A DNA stretch of 6,599 bases from Bacteroidota bacterium (GTDB lineage: Bacteria; Bacteroidota; Bacteroidia; Chitinophagales; LD1): the NCBI GenBank assembly GCA_023428205.1, contig JAEYZB010000153.1, positions 1 through 6,599 on the forward strand, in the 5' to 3' direction. A program made the position numbers and the translations under genes. Of this stretch, positions 1 to 6,599 are shown piece after piece. Within the stretch, counting starts at the first letter, position 1. Each line of letters opens with the position of its first letter. Under the pieces are notes generated by a model. It had not been told where the DNA came from. It did no database searches and saw only the letters and a program-made list of their open reading frames with translations.

Positions 1-1044
1 GTCTGTTCCTATTTTGGTTAATAGTCGCGTAAGGATACCATTGAAAGTAGAGGTGAAAATCTCCTCTTCGCTATAAACAATGAGCGTGTATAATTCTGCG
101 GCATTGAAATTTTCCACGCCTGCAAAACGAATTTTGTCTTTTTCATTATGCAAGTCATTCACCTCGCGAACATACATGAGGGCCTGACGCTCCAATTCTT
201 TATCCAACGAATATTCCGCAAGTGGATGTTGCTGAATCCTCATTTGAATCAGTTTTTGCAGATAGGGATAAGGCTGTTTAGATAGACTGTCCGCTTGTGT
301 TATACTGAGTTCGTTTTTTACGATGGCGTCTGTCAAGTTATACGCCAATGAATTTTTCCCGATTTGGCGAGTAATTTCCAGCATTGTTTTTATGCTTGGA
401 TTAGCACTCTTTTCATAAATACTATTTATCTCATTTCCTCGTAAAATATATTTTTTTGCCATGTCAGGGGCAATGGCAGAGGCTTGTTCCACAATATTTT
501 GCGCCCACGCCTTTTCCCTGAATTGGTAAAAGTTTTTCAACACTTCTTCCGGATAAAAGCGGGAGACTGAATACAAAAAATGTTCTGTTTCGGGACGGAA
601 AGAATAAACGCTGATTTGCTGCAACGAAATGTAGGTGTTTGAACGAAGAGCGTTTAATAAATCATTGTCGCGTATTGCGCGAATAACATTCCATAGATTG
701 CCGATATATCGGCTGTCTTGCTCTAAAGAATAAAACTCATGGTCTGTAACTTTGGCTAAAGTGAAATATACGGCAAGGACTAAGCTATCTTTCCTAGCTG
801 CGCTTTCCTTCAATTGCAATATCCCATTCCAAATAGAATCAATGGTCGTAAAATATATTTTATTGGCTAGCGCTTCACGAGCGGGATCTTCTAAGCGAAT
901 TTTTCCGTCTAATTTCCCGTCTAATTTGTCAATGCGTGACTTTTCTTTTATAAGAAAGAATATCGGGTCTTCGCGATGTGCCGAGGCTCCAAACATTTGG
1001 AACGACACGATGAGAAAGAAAAGGCTTTGGTACAATTTTTTCAC
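1..1044 (-). CDS. Exported paralogue of the neighbouring caspase-like protein, 3' end cut by the window edge
   Basis: I do not recognise a named family. The reading frame is open for 348 codons from a GTG at 1044-1042 to the window edge, so the C-terminus is missing. The GTG start is chosen because it gives a good signal peptide: two Lys at positions 2-3, a hydrophobic core at about 8-20 and an Ala-Ser-Ala site at about 20-22. The next in-frame Met (17) would destroy it. Residues 161-342 align almost without gaps to residues 500-682 of the upstream 1031-residue protein. In the best block, residues 303-340 here and 643-680 there, I count 21 of 38 identities by eye. Shared marks include PEEVL (165-169), NPSIKTM (215-221), YSLDKE (278-283), IRFA (305-308) and TSTF (331-334). 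Its start overlaps the stop of the upstream gene by four bases, which implies one operon. Whether it also ends in a caspase-like domain cannot be seen. Function unknown. Confidence 0.85.
   Translation of the reverse strand, partial: MKKLYQSLFFLIVSFQMFGASAHREDPIFFLIKEKSRIDKLDGKLDGKIRLEDPAREALANKIYFTTIDSIWNGILQLKESAARKDSLVLAVYFTLAKVTDHEFYSLEQDSRYIGNLWNVIRAIRDNDLLNALRSNTYISLQQISVYSFRPETEHFLYSVSRFYPEEVLKNFYQFREKAWAQNIVEQASAIAPDMAKKYILRGNEINSIYEKSANPSIKTMLEITRQIGKNSLAYNLTDAIVKNELSITQADSLSKQPYPYLQKLIQMRIQQHPLAEYSLDKELERQALMYVREVNDLHNEKDKIRFAGVENFNAAELYTLIVYSEEEIFTSTFNGILTRLLTKIGTD
19..564 (-). repeat. Third copy (C) of the shared ~180-residue protein module
   Basis: This encodes residues 161-342 of the partial gene. 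It is homologous to two modules in the upstream gene and closer by eye to the second (B). It begins with the PEEVL signature and ends with the acidic EEEIF and TSTF signatures. It appears mostly helical and without membrane segments. Similarity is seen at protein level, not as a DNA repeat. Confidence 0.75.
905..928 (-). repeat. Two-copy 12-bp tandem repeat encoding KLDG-KLDG
   Basis: The 11-base string ccgtctaattt occurs at 905-915 and again at 917-927, giving a 12-base period. On the minus strand it encodes KLDGKLDG (residues 40-47), just after the signal peptide of the partial paralogue. It keeps the frame, and only two copies are present. Confidence 0.7.
1041..1044 (-). other. GTGA stop/start overlap between the two minus-strand genes
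   Basis: On the minus strand the bases 1044-1041 read GTGA. GTG starts the downstream paralogue and TGA stops the 1031-residue gene. Such a four-base overlap normally indicates translational coupling by a re-initiating ribosome. No Shine-Dalgarno sequence is obvious ahead of it, as is common in Bacteroidota. Confidence 0.8.
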
Positions 1045-1649
1045 AACCCAAGAGTTTTGTAGTAGGCCTGTTGAAACAGGGATTCGATATTTTTATGAGG
1101 CGGCACGTAGTCGTAAAATAAAGAATAATTCCCCAAAGAACTTTTCATTTTATCCCAAAATTGAGGCCACTCAATATCTTTCCCTTCACGAAAAGCTTCA
1201 TTAACAGCAAAAATAAGCGGGTCATTAATATGTTTTGTCCCTATTTGTCGCGTAGCAATGATGTGTGCACCGGGAGCATTCTGCGTAGCAATAGAAGCTT
1301 TGTAAAACCCTCCGCAGGAACCAATGAAAACAAACTTGGCCGATTCCGGCACTTTTTCCAGAGAGGCTTCGGTGTGAAAACTATGTCCGCGATGAATGAT
1401 TACAGAAGGAGAATAATTGTTTTCCGTAAAAATACGCTGAATGTTTTGATTGCCGCTTTCAACAAACGAAGGTTTATTGGCATAAATTTCAATGCGCTTG
1501 CCAACAACAGAGGCTATTTTTACGTAGCTAAAATACTCTTCCGTTTTCCAATTCTGCGAATTGCGGAATGACGATAAAAAGTTTTGATACGACTCGCGCC
1601 CATCTTCATCGTCATAAAAAAACATCTGTTCAACAATCACATTACGAAT
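1041..1649 (-). other. Caspase-like domain of the 1031-residue protein
   Basis: This covers residues 830-1031. Candidate catalytic codons are CAT for His918 (1383-1385) and TGC for Cys941 (1314-1316). The order is: a hydrophobic strand with acidic loop YDDEDG (841-846), a helix, strand RIEIYA (871-876), a helix, strand SVIIHRGHS, strand KFVFIGSCGG, then strand HIIATRQIG and a helix. The His-to-Cys distance of 23 residues is short for a caspase and nearer to separase-like or CHAT-like enzymes. Assignment rests on motif reading only. Confidence 0.6.
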
Positions 1650-4136
1650 CTCTACCGACTTGAAACGAAGGGTTGTTAATTCTGCCGCTTGATATTTTTT
1701 GGCCATCATTTTGAACCAACGAGGATCGTAGGTCGCTTTGTCTTTACACAAGCCCGCCAATATGCCGTATGTGGCCATACATCTTGTGTTTCCTATAGAA
1801 TCACAATGCAGATAAAATTGTTTGATGTGTCGTTCTATGTGTTGCAAAATGGTCTTATCATCGGTGCTGGCAACCGTTTCCGAAACCATAATCGTTTCAT
1901 CGAAATTGCTGTCGTTTTCATCTAATCCGGCTACAAATTGGTGCAACAATTCTTCTCGCTGATCGGGCGAAAAATGAGAAAGCAGTTTCCCTAACTTTCC
2001 ATTAGCGGCACAAAGCGCAATAAATGTTCTCCATTTCGGTAAACTAATAATGCGTTTAAATTCCCTGTCGCTAATATTATCCAAAGACATTTCATAGCGG
2101 TTAAAAATTCCGACAAAGGTGGAAGAAAACACCTCTTCTCGTCCATAAACGGTTAGAAAATAGATTTCATCATTGGAAAAGTTATTCAGCGAAGCAAATC
2201 GAATATTATCCGGCTGTCCGATTTTGTCATTTATCTCGCGCATAAAGCGAAGTGCGTAGTATGAAAATTCTCTTTCAATACTGTATTTCCCGATATAGTT
2301 TTTTTGCGCTACAAGCCGCACCAATGCTTTAAATAAAAGCTGCTGATCCTCAGAAATTCGAATAGCCTCTTCCACCGACATTTGCTGCTGCGTCAATTGA
2401 TCTATCAATAGGTAAGGTCTGGATTTAAACTTTGTGGCCTCATTTATCTGCAACATCGTTTTTATATACGGATTATCACTTTTATTCAACATCATCGTCA
2501 CCAAATGTGCCGGATTTGTCAAATATCTTTTGGCTGAAACAGGCGCCTGCTTGGCGGCACATTCCAATACCTCCGTCAAAAAAAACTTAGTTCTAAAATC
2601 ATTTGATTTTTGCAGAACTTCGTCCGGCTGTACCGTTGCGGCATACAGCAAAACTTCTTTTGCATAAGGCTCATTAATAAATGACGAAATATTTTGCAAC
2701 GCTTTAGAAACATTTTGTTTCAGTTGCATTATTTTTCTTTCCTCTGCAGTAAACTCAAAATGAATCGGCTCAACAATCTCTTCCGGCTCAGGCACAATAA
2801 CTGAAGGCTCCCCTTTCTCCTCCTCGTTTTTTTCAACCACTTTCTTGTCCGGCTGTTTTATCGTTGGTTTTTTGGCAGTTGTTGTTTCCGTTTTGGGGGC
2901 TACCGCAGGCACTTTAGCCACCACTTTTACTCGTGGAAGATAAGCGTCTTCTATTTCCAATGGTTGGCGTTCATCATTAGGCGTTTCATACGACAAAAGA
3001 GAGGTTAGGTATATACGATTTTGTTCGCCCGCCAATTTCAGAAACGGCTCCAACTTTTCGCTCTCCTGCATTTTTTTCACTAAATCACTTACGTCCTGTT
3101 TAGGCAAGTTTTGAAAAAAACTTAATGGCACATCGGTTGTTTTTCGAGCAATGATGCCTTCAAGGAATGCTATATCCATCGCAAAAAGCTCTTTGTAGCC
3201 AAAAACTAACAAGGCAAACAACTGTGTTTTGCTATAATTGGAAAGCTGCGAATGGCTCATCGATTTTTCGCCCGATTTCATGCCGATACTTCGCGTAACT
3301 CCAACTGAAATGTATTCCAATTCCTTATTGATAGAATAGCGCCCCGCTACGTTCTGAACAGAAATGGCTTCTGTGAGCAGCGCAAATAAATTGTTTTTAT
3401 TATCCGTGAGTGAATCTGCGAGCAAAGAAGACATTTGTTGTTTCAAAATGGCATCCAATAAATAATACGCCCTTGTCTGCAAAGACCCTGTTTTGTATAT
3501 CGAACGCATAGCAACAAGTACCGGGTCATTACTTATCAGCAATTGGTCTTTTATTTTCCCGGGGGCGGTGTAATATCGCTTTACCGATTCCGGAGCGGCA
3601 CGTGCAACCCGTGAAAGAACATTGTCTAATTGCGATTGCGGAATATATTCTGCGCTTCGCAGCACTTCATCGGGATAGACAACCGCAAAGGAATCCAACA
3701 ATAAAGAAACCACTTTCGACTCATCGGCATAAAGCGGAAGCGCACGAATAGAAAGCAACGGATAATACAGGATGTTTTCTTGGAGTTGTTTTTGTTCTGT
3801 CCACTTTATCAAAAATAAATTGTAGCGCAAAACATCGGTGTATCGACCACGGGCAAAAGACTCTTCGCGGTTAGCACTTTCCAGAAAGCGAATGAGCCGT
3901 TGCTGATACATTATTTTTTGTTGAAGCGGAATAACGCTGTCAGCAATCATTGCGCGATTTTTATTCAGCATTTCCGTAAAGTCTTCGGGAATCGTGATGT
4001 CCGGTCGCTGCATATAAAATTTAGAGATGCGGGAATCGTTCATCATGTAGAAATCCTGCATGCGACTGCTTTGCGCATCCGCAGAACAGACATATACCAT
4101 CAACAAAGCAAATCCCGAAAGCCTCAAAAATTTCAC
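1041..4136 (-). CDS. Exported two-module protein with C-terminal caspase-like (clan CD) cysteine peptidase domain
   Basis: I know no gene name for this 1031-residue protein. It starts at GTG (4136-4134); an in-frame TAA lies just upstream, with no ATG between. Residues 1-22 form a signal peptide (basic n-region, hydrophobic core, Ala-Asp-Ala site). The cysteine at 17 has no proper lipobox, so a soluble exported protein is likely. Module A covers about 152-332. A Lys/Pro/Glu/Val-rich linker covers about 400-460. Module B covers about 500-684. A helical stretch of unknown role follows to about 830. The final ~200 residues alternate predicted strands and helices as in a caspase fold. One strand ends in HRGHS (915-919) and another in GSCGG (939-943). 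These fit the His and Cys of clan CD peptidases such as caspases, separase and CHAT proteins, with His918 and Cys941 the probable pair. Seen: motifs and strand order. Inferred: peptidase activity. The substrate is unknown. It is first in an operon with a paralogue. Confidence 0.9.
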   Translation of the reverse strand: MKFLRLSGFALLMVYVCSADAQSSRMQDFYMMNDSRISKFYMQRPDITIPEDFTEMLNKNRAMIADSVIPLQQKIMYQQRLIRFLESANREESFARGRYTDVLRYNLFLIKWTEQKQLQENILYYPLLSIRALPLYADESKVVSLLLDSFAVVYPDEVLRSAEYIPQSQLDNVLSRVARAAPESVKRYYTAPGKIKDQLLISNDPVLVAMRSIYKTGSLQTRAYYLLDAILKQQMSSLLADSLTDNKNNLFALLTEAISVQNVAGRYSINKELEYISVGVTRSIGMKSGEKSMSHSQLSNYSKTQLFALLVFGYKELFAMDIAFLEGIIARKTTDVPLSFFQNLPKQDVSDLVKKMQESEKLEPFLKLAGEQNRIYLTSLLSYETPNDERQPLEIEDAYLPRVKVVAKVPAVAPKTETTTAKKPTIKQPDKKVVEKNEEEKGEPSVIVPEPEEIVEPIHFEFTAEERKIMQLKQNVSKALQNISSFINEPYAKEVLLYAATVQPDEVLQKSNDFRTKFFLTEVLECAAKQAPVSAKRYLTNPAHLVTMMLNKSDNPYIKTMLQINEATKFKSRPYLLIDQLTQQQMSVEEAIRISEDQQLLFKALVRLVAQKNYIGKYSIEREFSYYALRFMREINDKIGQPDNIRFASLNNFSNDEIYFLTVYGREEVFSSTFVGIFNRYEMSLDNISDREFKRIISLPKWRTFIALCAANGKLGKLLSHFSPDQREELLHQFVAGLDENDSNFDETIMVSETVASTDDKTILQHIERHIKQFYLHCDSIGNTRCMATYGILAGLCKDKATYDPRWFKMMAKKYQAAELTTLRFKSVEIRNVIVEQMFFYDDEDGRESYQNFLSSFRNSQNWKTEEYFSYVKIASVVGKRIEIYANKPSFVESGNQNIQRIFTENNYSPSVIIHRGHSFHTEASLEKVPESAKFVFIGSCGGFYKASIATQNAPGAHIIATRQIGTKHINDPLIFAVNEAFREGKDIEWPQFWDKMKSSLGNYSLFYDYVPPHKNIESLFQQAYYKTLGL
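2085..2639 (-). repeat. Module B of the 1031-residue protein
   Basis: This encodes residues 500-684. Marks are PDEVL (504-508), AP-x-S-AKRY (531-538), NPYIKTM (555-561), YSIERE (618-623), IRFA (645-648) and EEVFSSTF (667-674). It is the copy nearest to the module in the downstream paralogue, with almost no gaps between them. Confidence 0.75.
2757..2939 (-). other. Lys/Pro/Glu/Val-rich linker between modules A and B
   Basis: Residues 400-460 are rich in Lys, Val, Pro, Thr and Glu. They begin with a basic VKVVAKVP-like run and pass into acidic EEEKGEP and PEPEEIVEP runs. The composition suggests an extended, disordered tether rather than a folded domain. It joins the two homologous modules, as expected where two units were fused. 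Confidence 0.65.
3141..3683 (-). repeat. Module A of the 1031-residue protein
   Basis: This encodes residues 152-332. It aligns with module B at a nearly constant offset of 349-352 residues. Shared marks are YPDEVL (154-159), APESVKRY (181-188), NDP (203-205), YSINKELEY (267-275) and the hydrophobic VFGYKELF (311-318). It is the most divergent of the three copies. Confidence 0.65.
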
Positions 4137-4298
4137 CGCACAATTTTAATTATAAACGAATTAGAGGATGACAATGATATTAGAAAATTAGTTAAGCAAT
4201 ACCCGCCCGTAAACATTCTTTAGCATATACGTACTGTAAACTATACGGAGCAAGGTTTTTCAGGGATTTTTGCGTGAAAAATTTATAGTTTTGGAAAT
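4137..4298. promoter_or_regulatory. Divergent intergenic region with a candidate -7 box for each direction
   Basis: The 162-bp gap separates the starts of two oppositely directed genes, so it should hold both promoters. On the plus strand tagttttg (4286-4293) matches the Bacteroidota -7 consensus TAnnTTTG. It lies only five bases before the ATG at 4299, which would make the transcript nearly leaderless. A TTTG at 4269-4272 is only 13 bases upstream of it, short for a -33 box. On the minus strand TAAAATTG (4148-4141) is a near match just ahead of the GTG at 4136. A short direct repeat TATACG (4226-4231 and 4242-4247) lies mid-gap and could be a weak operator or chance. No coding potential was seen. 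Confidence 0.35.
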
Positions 4299-5504
4299 AT
4301 GCCCTATATCAAAAAGATTCTGCTCGTTTTTTTCACCCATTTGATTTGCATTTTCGGAAATGCACAGTCCTTTTCTTTTCACACGCTGTTTTCCAAAAAC
4401 CCACTTTCGTTTGACAGCATTATTGCTAAAAAAAATGACTATCGCCTGCAAATCATCTACACCCAAATCAATCGAGATGAAAACAATCAGCCGACATTTA
4501 CTACATACACGTTCGATGCAGATTGTTATTACTACTACTGTGCCAGTATTTTCAAATTGCCCGCAGCCGTGTTTGCGCTGGAAAAACTAAACGAACTGCA
4601 ACTCTCGCCCAGCGATTCTTTTTCATTAGAAAGCAGGATGTGTCCTGCAATGAACTATTCCGACTCTTCTTTCTGCAATTTTGGGACACTCATTCAACGG
4701 ATGCTGATGGTGAGCGACAATGACGCATTTAATCCTCTTTATGATTTCATCACTCCCGAGCAATTCAATAAACGGCTGCAGGAAATCGGTTACAAAGAGG
4801 CCGTACTTTGCAGGCGTTTTGCGGGGTGCGATTCGCTACAAAATATGCGGACAAACAGATTTTGTTTCTACGACTCCGCTTCGGGCATTAAATGTGTGCA
4901 AGACACGACAATAATTGAAAGTTTGCACGGCTATAACGGATGGCTGAATCCCAATGTCGGCAAGCAATATTACTATGCAGGGAAATTGATAAAAGAGCCG
5001 TTTAATTTTTCGCGCTACAATTACATTTCTCTTTCCGATGCACACGATTTGCTGATGCATATTGTGTTTCCCAATGCCTACAAAAAAGACTTGAATTTAC
5101 GGCCGAGTGACTATAAGCTGCTGATGCAAAGCTGGGGCACTTTTCCTCGCGAAGCAGACAGCATAAAATACCCGCCCCAAAAGTATCCCGACAACTTTAT
5201 GAAATATTTTGTCGCTATTGACAGCGGACAATATCGCTTTCCTGAAAACCTCCGAGTGTATAATAAAGTTGGTCTCGCCTATGGCTTTATGACCGATTGC
5301 AGTTATGTGCAGGACACGCTCAACAAAGTAGAATTCTTTCTTTCTGCATCTATGTATGTCAATAAAAATGAAACCCTGAATGACGGCAAATATGAATACG
5401 CCACCACCGCACTTCCGTTTTTTCGAAATCTGTTTAATGCAATCCATCAATATGAATTATTGAGGAAGAAAAAGCATCTTCCTATCTTTGAAAAACACCG
5501 GTAA
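4299..5504 (+). CDS. Exported serine hydrolase of the class A beta-lactamase-like fold
   Basis: This 401-residue protein begins at the first in-frame ATG. Residues 1-23 form a signal peptide (two Lys, hydrophobic core 7-20, Asn-Ala cut site); the Cys at 17 lacks a proper lipobox. The motifs of penicillin-recognising serine enzymes occur in the class A order: SIFK at 83-86 with nucleophile Ser83 and Lys86, SDN at 139-141, and KVG at 323-325. In class A enzymes these form an acyl-enzyme with beta-lactams or peptidoglycan-like amides. Two features are unusual. The third motif has Val where Thr or Ser is usual. No ExxLN omega-loop motif with its deacylating Glu is visible where expected (about 175-182, which reads AGCDSLQN). 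It is also longer than the usual ~290 residues, with an inserted-looking Tyr-rich region around 185-235. A cell-wall-related amidase or esterase, or a non-hydrolytic binder, is as likely as a beta-lactamase. Confidence 0.82.
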   Translation: MPYIKKILLVFFTHLICIFGNAQSFSFHTLFSKNPLSFDSIIAKKNDYRLQIIYTQINRDENNQPTFTTYTFDADCYYYYCASIFKLPAAVFALEKLNELQLSPSDSFSLESRMCPAMNYSDSSFCNFGTLIQRMLMVSDNDAFNPLYDFITPEQFNKRLQEIGYKEAVLCRRFAGCDSLQNMRTNRFCFYDSASGIKCVQDTTIIESLHGYNGWLNPNVGKQYYYAGKLIKEPFNFSRYNYISLSDAHDLLMHIVFPNAYKKDLNLRPSDYKLLMQSWGTFPREADSIKYPPQKYPDNFMKYFVAIDSGQYRFPENLRVYNKVGLAYGFMTDCSYVQDTLNKVEFFLSASMYVNKNETLNDGKYEYATTALPFFRNLFNAIHQYELLRKKKHLPIFEKHR

Positions 5505-5588
5505 GAGCCGTTCTGCATATTCTGCCATTTTGTTTTTTGGCATATTTGTTGCGAACTATGAATTTCTATTCAACGAACTGAAGATATT
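5505..5588 (+). promoter_or_regulatory. Intergenic region upstream of lon
   Basis: This 84-bp T-rich gap probably carries the lon promoter. CATATTTG (5541-5548) matches TAnnTTTG at five of six fixed positions, with TTTG strings upstream (5529-5532, 5536-5539) at non-ideal spacing. A weak inverted repeat, TGCCA (5523-5527) and TGGCA (5538-5542), has its T-run in the loop, so it is not a standard terminator. No heat-shock operator such as CIRCE was seen. Confidence 0.25.
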
Positions 5589-6599
5589 ATGAGCGATTAT
5601 AAACCGAATTACAGGTTGCAGCCAATGGGCGATGATGAGGCAGAATTCTTACCGATTTTACCGGACGAAGATGATGGCTTGCAACCAAAATCCCCTATTC
5701 CTGAAGTATTGCCCCTATTGCCTTTGCGCAATACCGTATTGTTTCCCGGAGTCGTTTTGCCGATTACGATTAGCCGCAACAAATCCATTGTAGCTGTCAA
5801 AGAGGCATACAAAACCAACAAACTGATTGGCGTTGTCAGTCAAACTGACGTAGCGATTGAAGAGCCGGAATATGGCGACTTTTATATGGTCGGTACCGTG
5901 GCGCACATTCTGCGAATGATTAAAATGCCTGACGGCTCAACTACTGCCATTATTCAGGGACGAAGTCGTTTTGAATGTATTGAACAAGTAACGATAGAAC
6001 CGTTCATCACCGCACGGATTCGCCCCGTGAGCGAGAATATTCCCGTGAACGATAAAGAGTTTGAAGCATCGGTGCTTTCCGTAAAAGATTTGGCGGTAAA
6101 CATTATCAAAATCAATCCGCACATTCCTTCGGAGGCGGTGATTATGATTAAAAACATTGCCAACCCGGTCACCCTCGTTTGCTTCATTGCATCAAACATG
6201 AATATTGATGTAAAGAAAAAACAAGAACTGCTCGAAACCTTCGACCTGCGCGAACTGGTACGCGTTGTACTACAACAATTGAACTCCGAGCTACAGATGC
6301 TCGAAATCAAAAATCAAATTCAAAGCAAAGTTCGGGGCGACATCGACAAACAACAGCGCGAATACTTTTTGAACCAACAGTTGAAACTCATTCAAGAAGA
6401 ATTGGGCAGCAATAACCCCGATAAAGATGTGCAGCGCCTGCGCGAAAAAGCGGCAAAAATGAATTTGCCGGCAAATGTAAAAGAGGCACTCAACAAAGAA
6501 CTCGATAAGCTGACGAGAATGAATCCTGCCGCTTCCGACTATTCCGTTGTGATGAATTATTGCGAACTGATTTTGGATTTGCCGTGGGCGATTTACACC
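5589..6599 (+). CDS. lon: ATP-dependent Lon protease (endopeptidase La), N-terminal 337 residues, cut by the window edge
   Basis: Lon is a cytoplasmic hexameric AAA+ serine protease that unfolds and degrades damaged and some regulatory proteins. The start ATG is preceded by a weakly purine-rich stretch without a clear Shine-Dalgarno. Residues 1-40 are an acidic extension. The LAN substrate-binding domain begins with LPLLPLRNTVLFPGVVLP (41-58) and continues to about 245, including GRSRFE (124-129). The coiled helical region then carries the Lon hallmark QQREYFLNQQLKLIQEELG (255-273). The segment YCELILDLPW (324-333) leads toward the AAA+ module. The Walker A, Walker B and Ser-Lys catalytic dyad lie beyond the edge. 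Lon is usually about 800 residues, so some 40% is visible. It follows the beta-lactamase-like gene in the same direction, but the 84-bp gap suggests its own promoter. Confidence 0.97.
   Translation, partial: MSDYKPNYRLQPMGDDEAEFLPILPDEDDGLQPKSPIPEVLPLLPLRNTVLFPGVVLPITISRNKSIVAVKEAYKTNKLIGVVSQTDVAIEEPEYGDFYMVGTVAHILRMIKMPDGSTTAIIQGRSRFECIEQVTIEPFITARIRPVSENIPVNDKEFEASVLSVKDLAVNIIKINPHIPSEAVIMIKNIANPVTLVCFIASNMNIDVKKKQELLETFDLRELVRVVLQQLNSELQMLEIKNQIQSKVRGDIDKQQREYFLNQQLKLIQEELGSNNPDKDVQRLREKAAKMNLPANVKEALNKELDKLTRMNPAASDYSVVMNYCELILDLPWAIYT

Noticed and set aside
752..1571. Plus-strand open frames of 136-150 codons opposite the two minus-strand genes
   Set aside because: They are antisense to two well-supported coding regions, have no domain or signal features, and cross the GTGA gene junction. 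They are shadows.
2578..2585. Run of eight A (T on the coding strand) as a programmed frameshift site in the 1031-residue gene
   Set aside because: The zero frame stays open through it and encodes conserved module sequence on both sides. No second overlapping product is evident.
4347..4349. Cys17 of the beta-lactamase-like protein as a lipoprotein acylation site
   Set aside because: The residue before it is Ile, not Gly, Ala or Ser, so the lipobox does not fit. A normal signal peptidase I site follows a few residues later.
4260..4466. Minus-strand open frame of 68 codons across the start of the beta-lactamase-like gene
   Set aside because: It is antisense to a signal-peptide-bearing gene and has no recognisable features.
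5523..5542. TGCCA/TGGCA inverted repeat as a rho-independent terminator
   Set aside because: The stem is only five base pairs, the loop is ten bases and contains the T-run, and no T-tract follows the stem.
5609..6310. Several minus-strand frames opposite lon
   Set aside because: The plus strand encodes an unmistakable Lon N-terminus here. The opposite frames are low-complexity, Ser-rich shadows.
1..6599. CRISPR array, tRNA or rRNA genes, insertion sequence ends, phage or defence gene cassettes
   Set aside because: No regularly spaced DNA repeats, cloverleaf-like segments, terminal inverted repeats or transposase-like frames were seen on either strand. The caspase-like domain alone does not make this a defence locus, since the protein appears exported and has no partner effector or sensor genes in view.

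Overview
The window looks like a chromosomal segment from a member of the Bacteroidota, perhaps a Chitinophagaceae- or Sphingobacteriia-like organism. The base composition is moderately AT-rich and the genes lack obvious Shine-Dalgarno sequences. One start is preceded by a TAnnTTTG-like -7 box, the promoter type of this phylum. The lineage is inferred from style, not proven.

Layout: two genes on the minus strand (1-4136) are divergent from two on the plus strand (4299-6599), separated by a 162-bp gap. The minus-strand pair is read from right to left. First comes a complete 1031-residue exported protein of unnamed family. Its C-terminal domain looks like a caspase-fold (clan CD) cysteine peptidase, with a candidate His918/Cys941 dyad. 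Next comes a paralogue of at least 348 residues that runs off the left edge. The two genes overlap by four bases (GTGA) and both start at GTG, so they are very probably one translationally coupled operon.

The most striking structure is a module of about 180 residues that occurs three times in the window. It is present twice in the large protein, with the copies separated by a Lys/Pro/Glu/Val-rich linker, and once in the downstream paralogue. No annotated family is recognised for this module.

On the plus strand, a 401-residue exported protein carries the SxxK, SDN and KxG motifs of the class A beta-lactamase/penicillin-recognising fold. It lacks a recognisable ExxLN omega-loop motif and has KVG in place of KTG, so it may not be a true beta-lactamase. 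After 84 bp, the first 337 residues of the ATP-dependent protease Lon begin and run off the right edge.

Three of the four products are predicted to be exported, and Lon is cytoplasmic. No shared pathway can be shown. No tRNA, rRNA, CRISPR array, insertion sequence or phage gene was seen.
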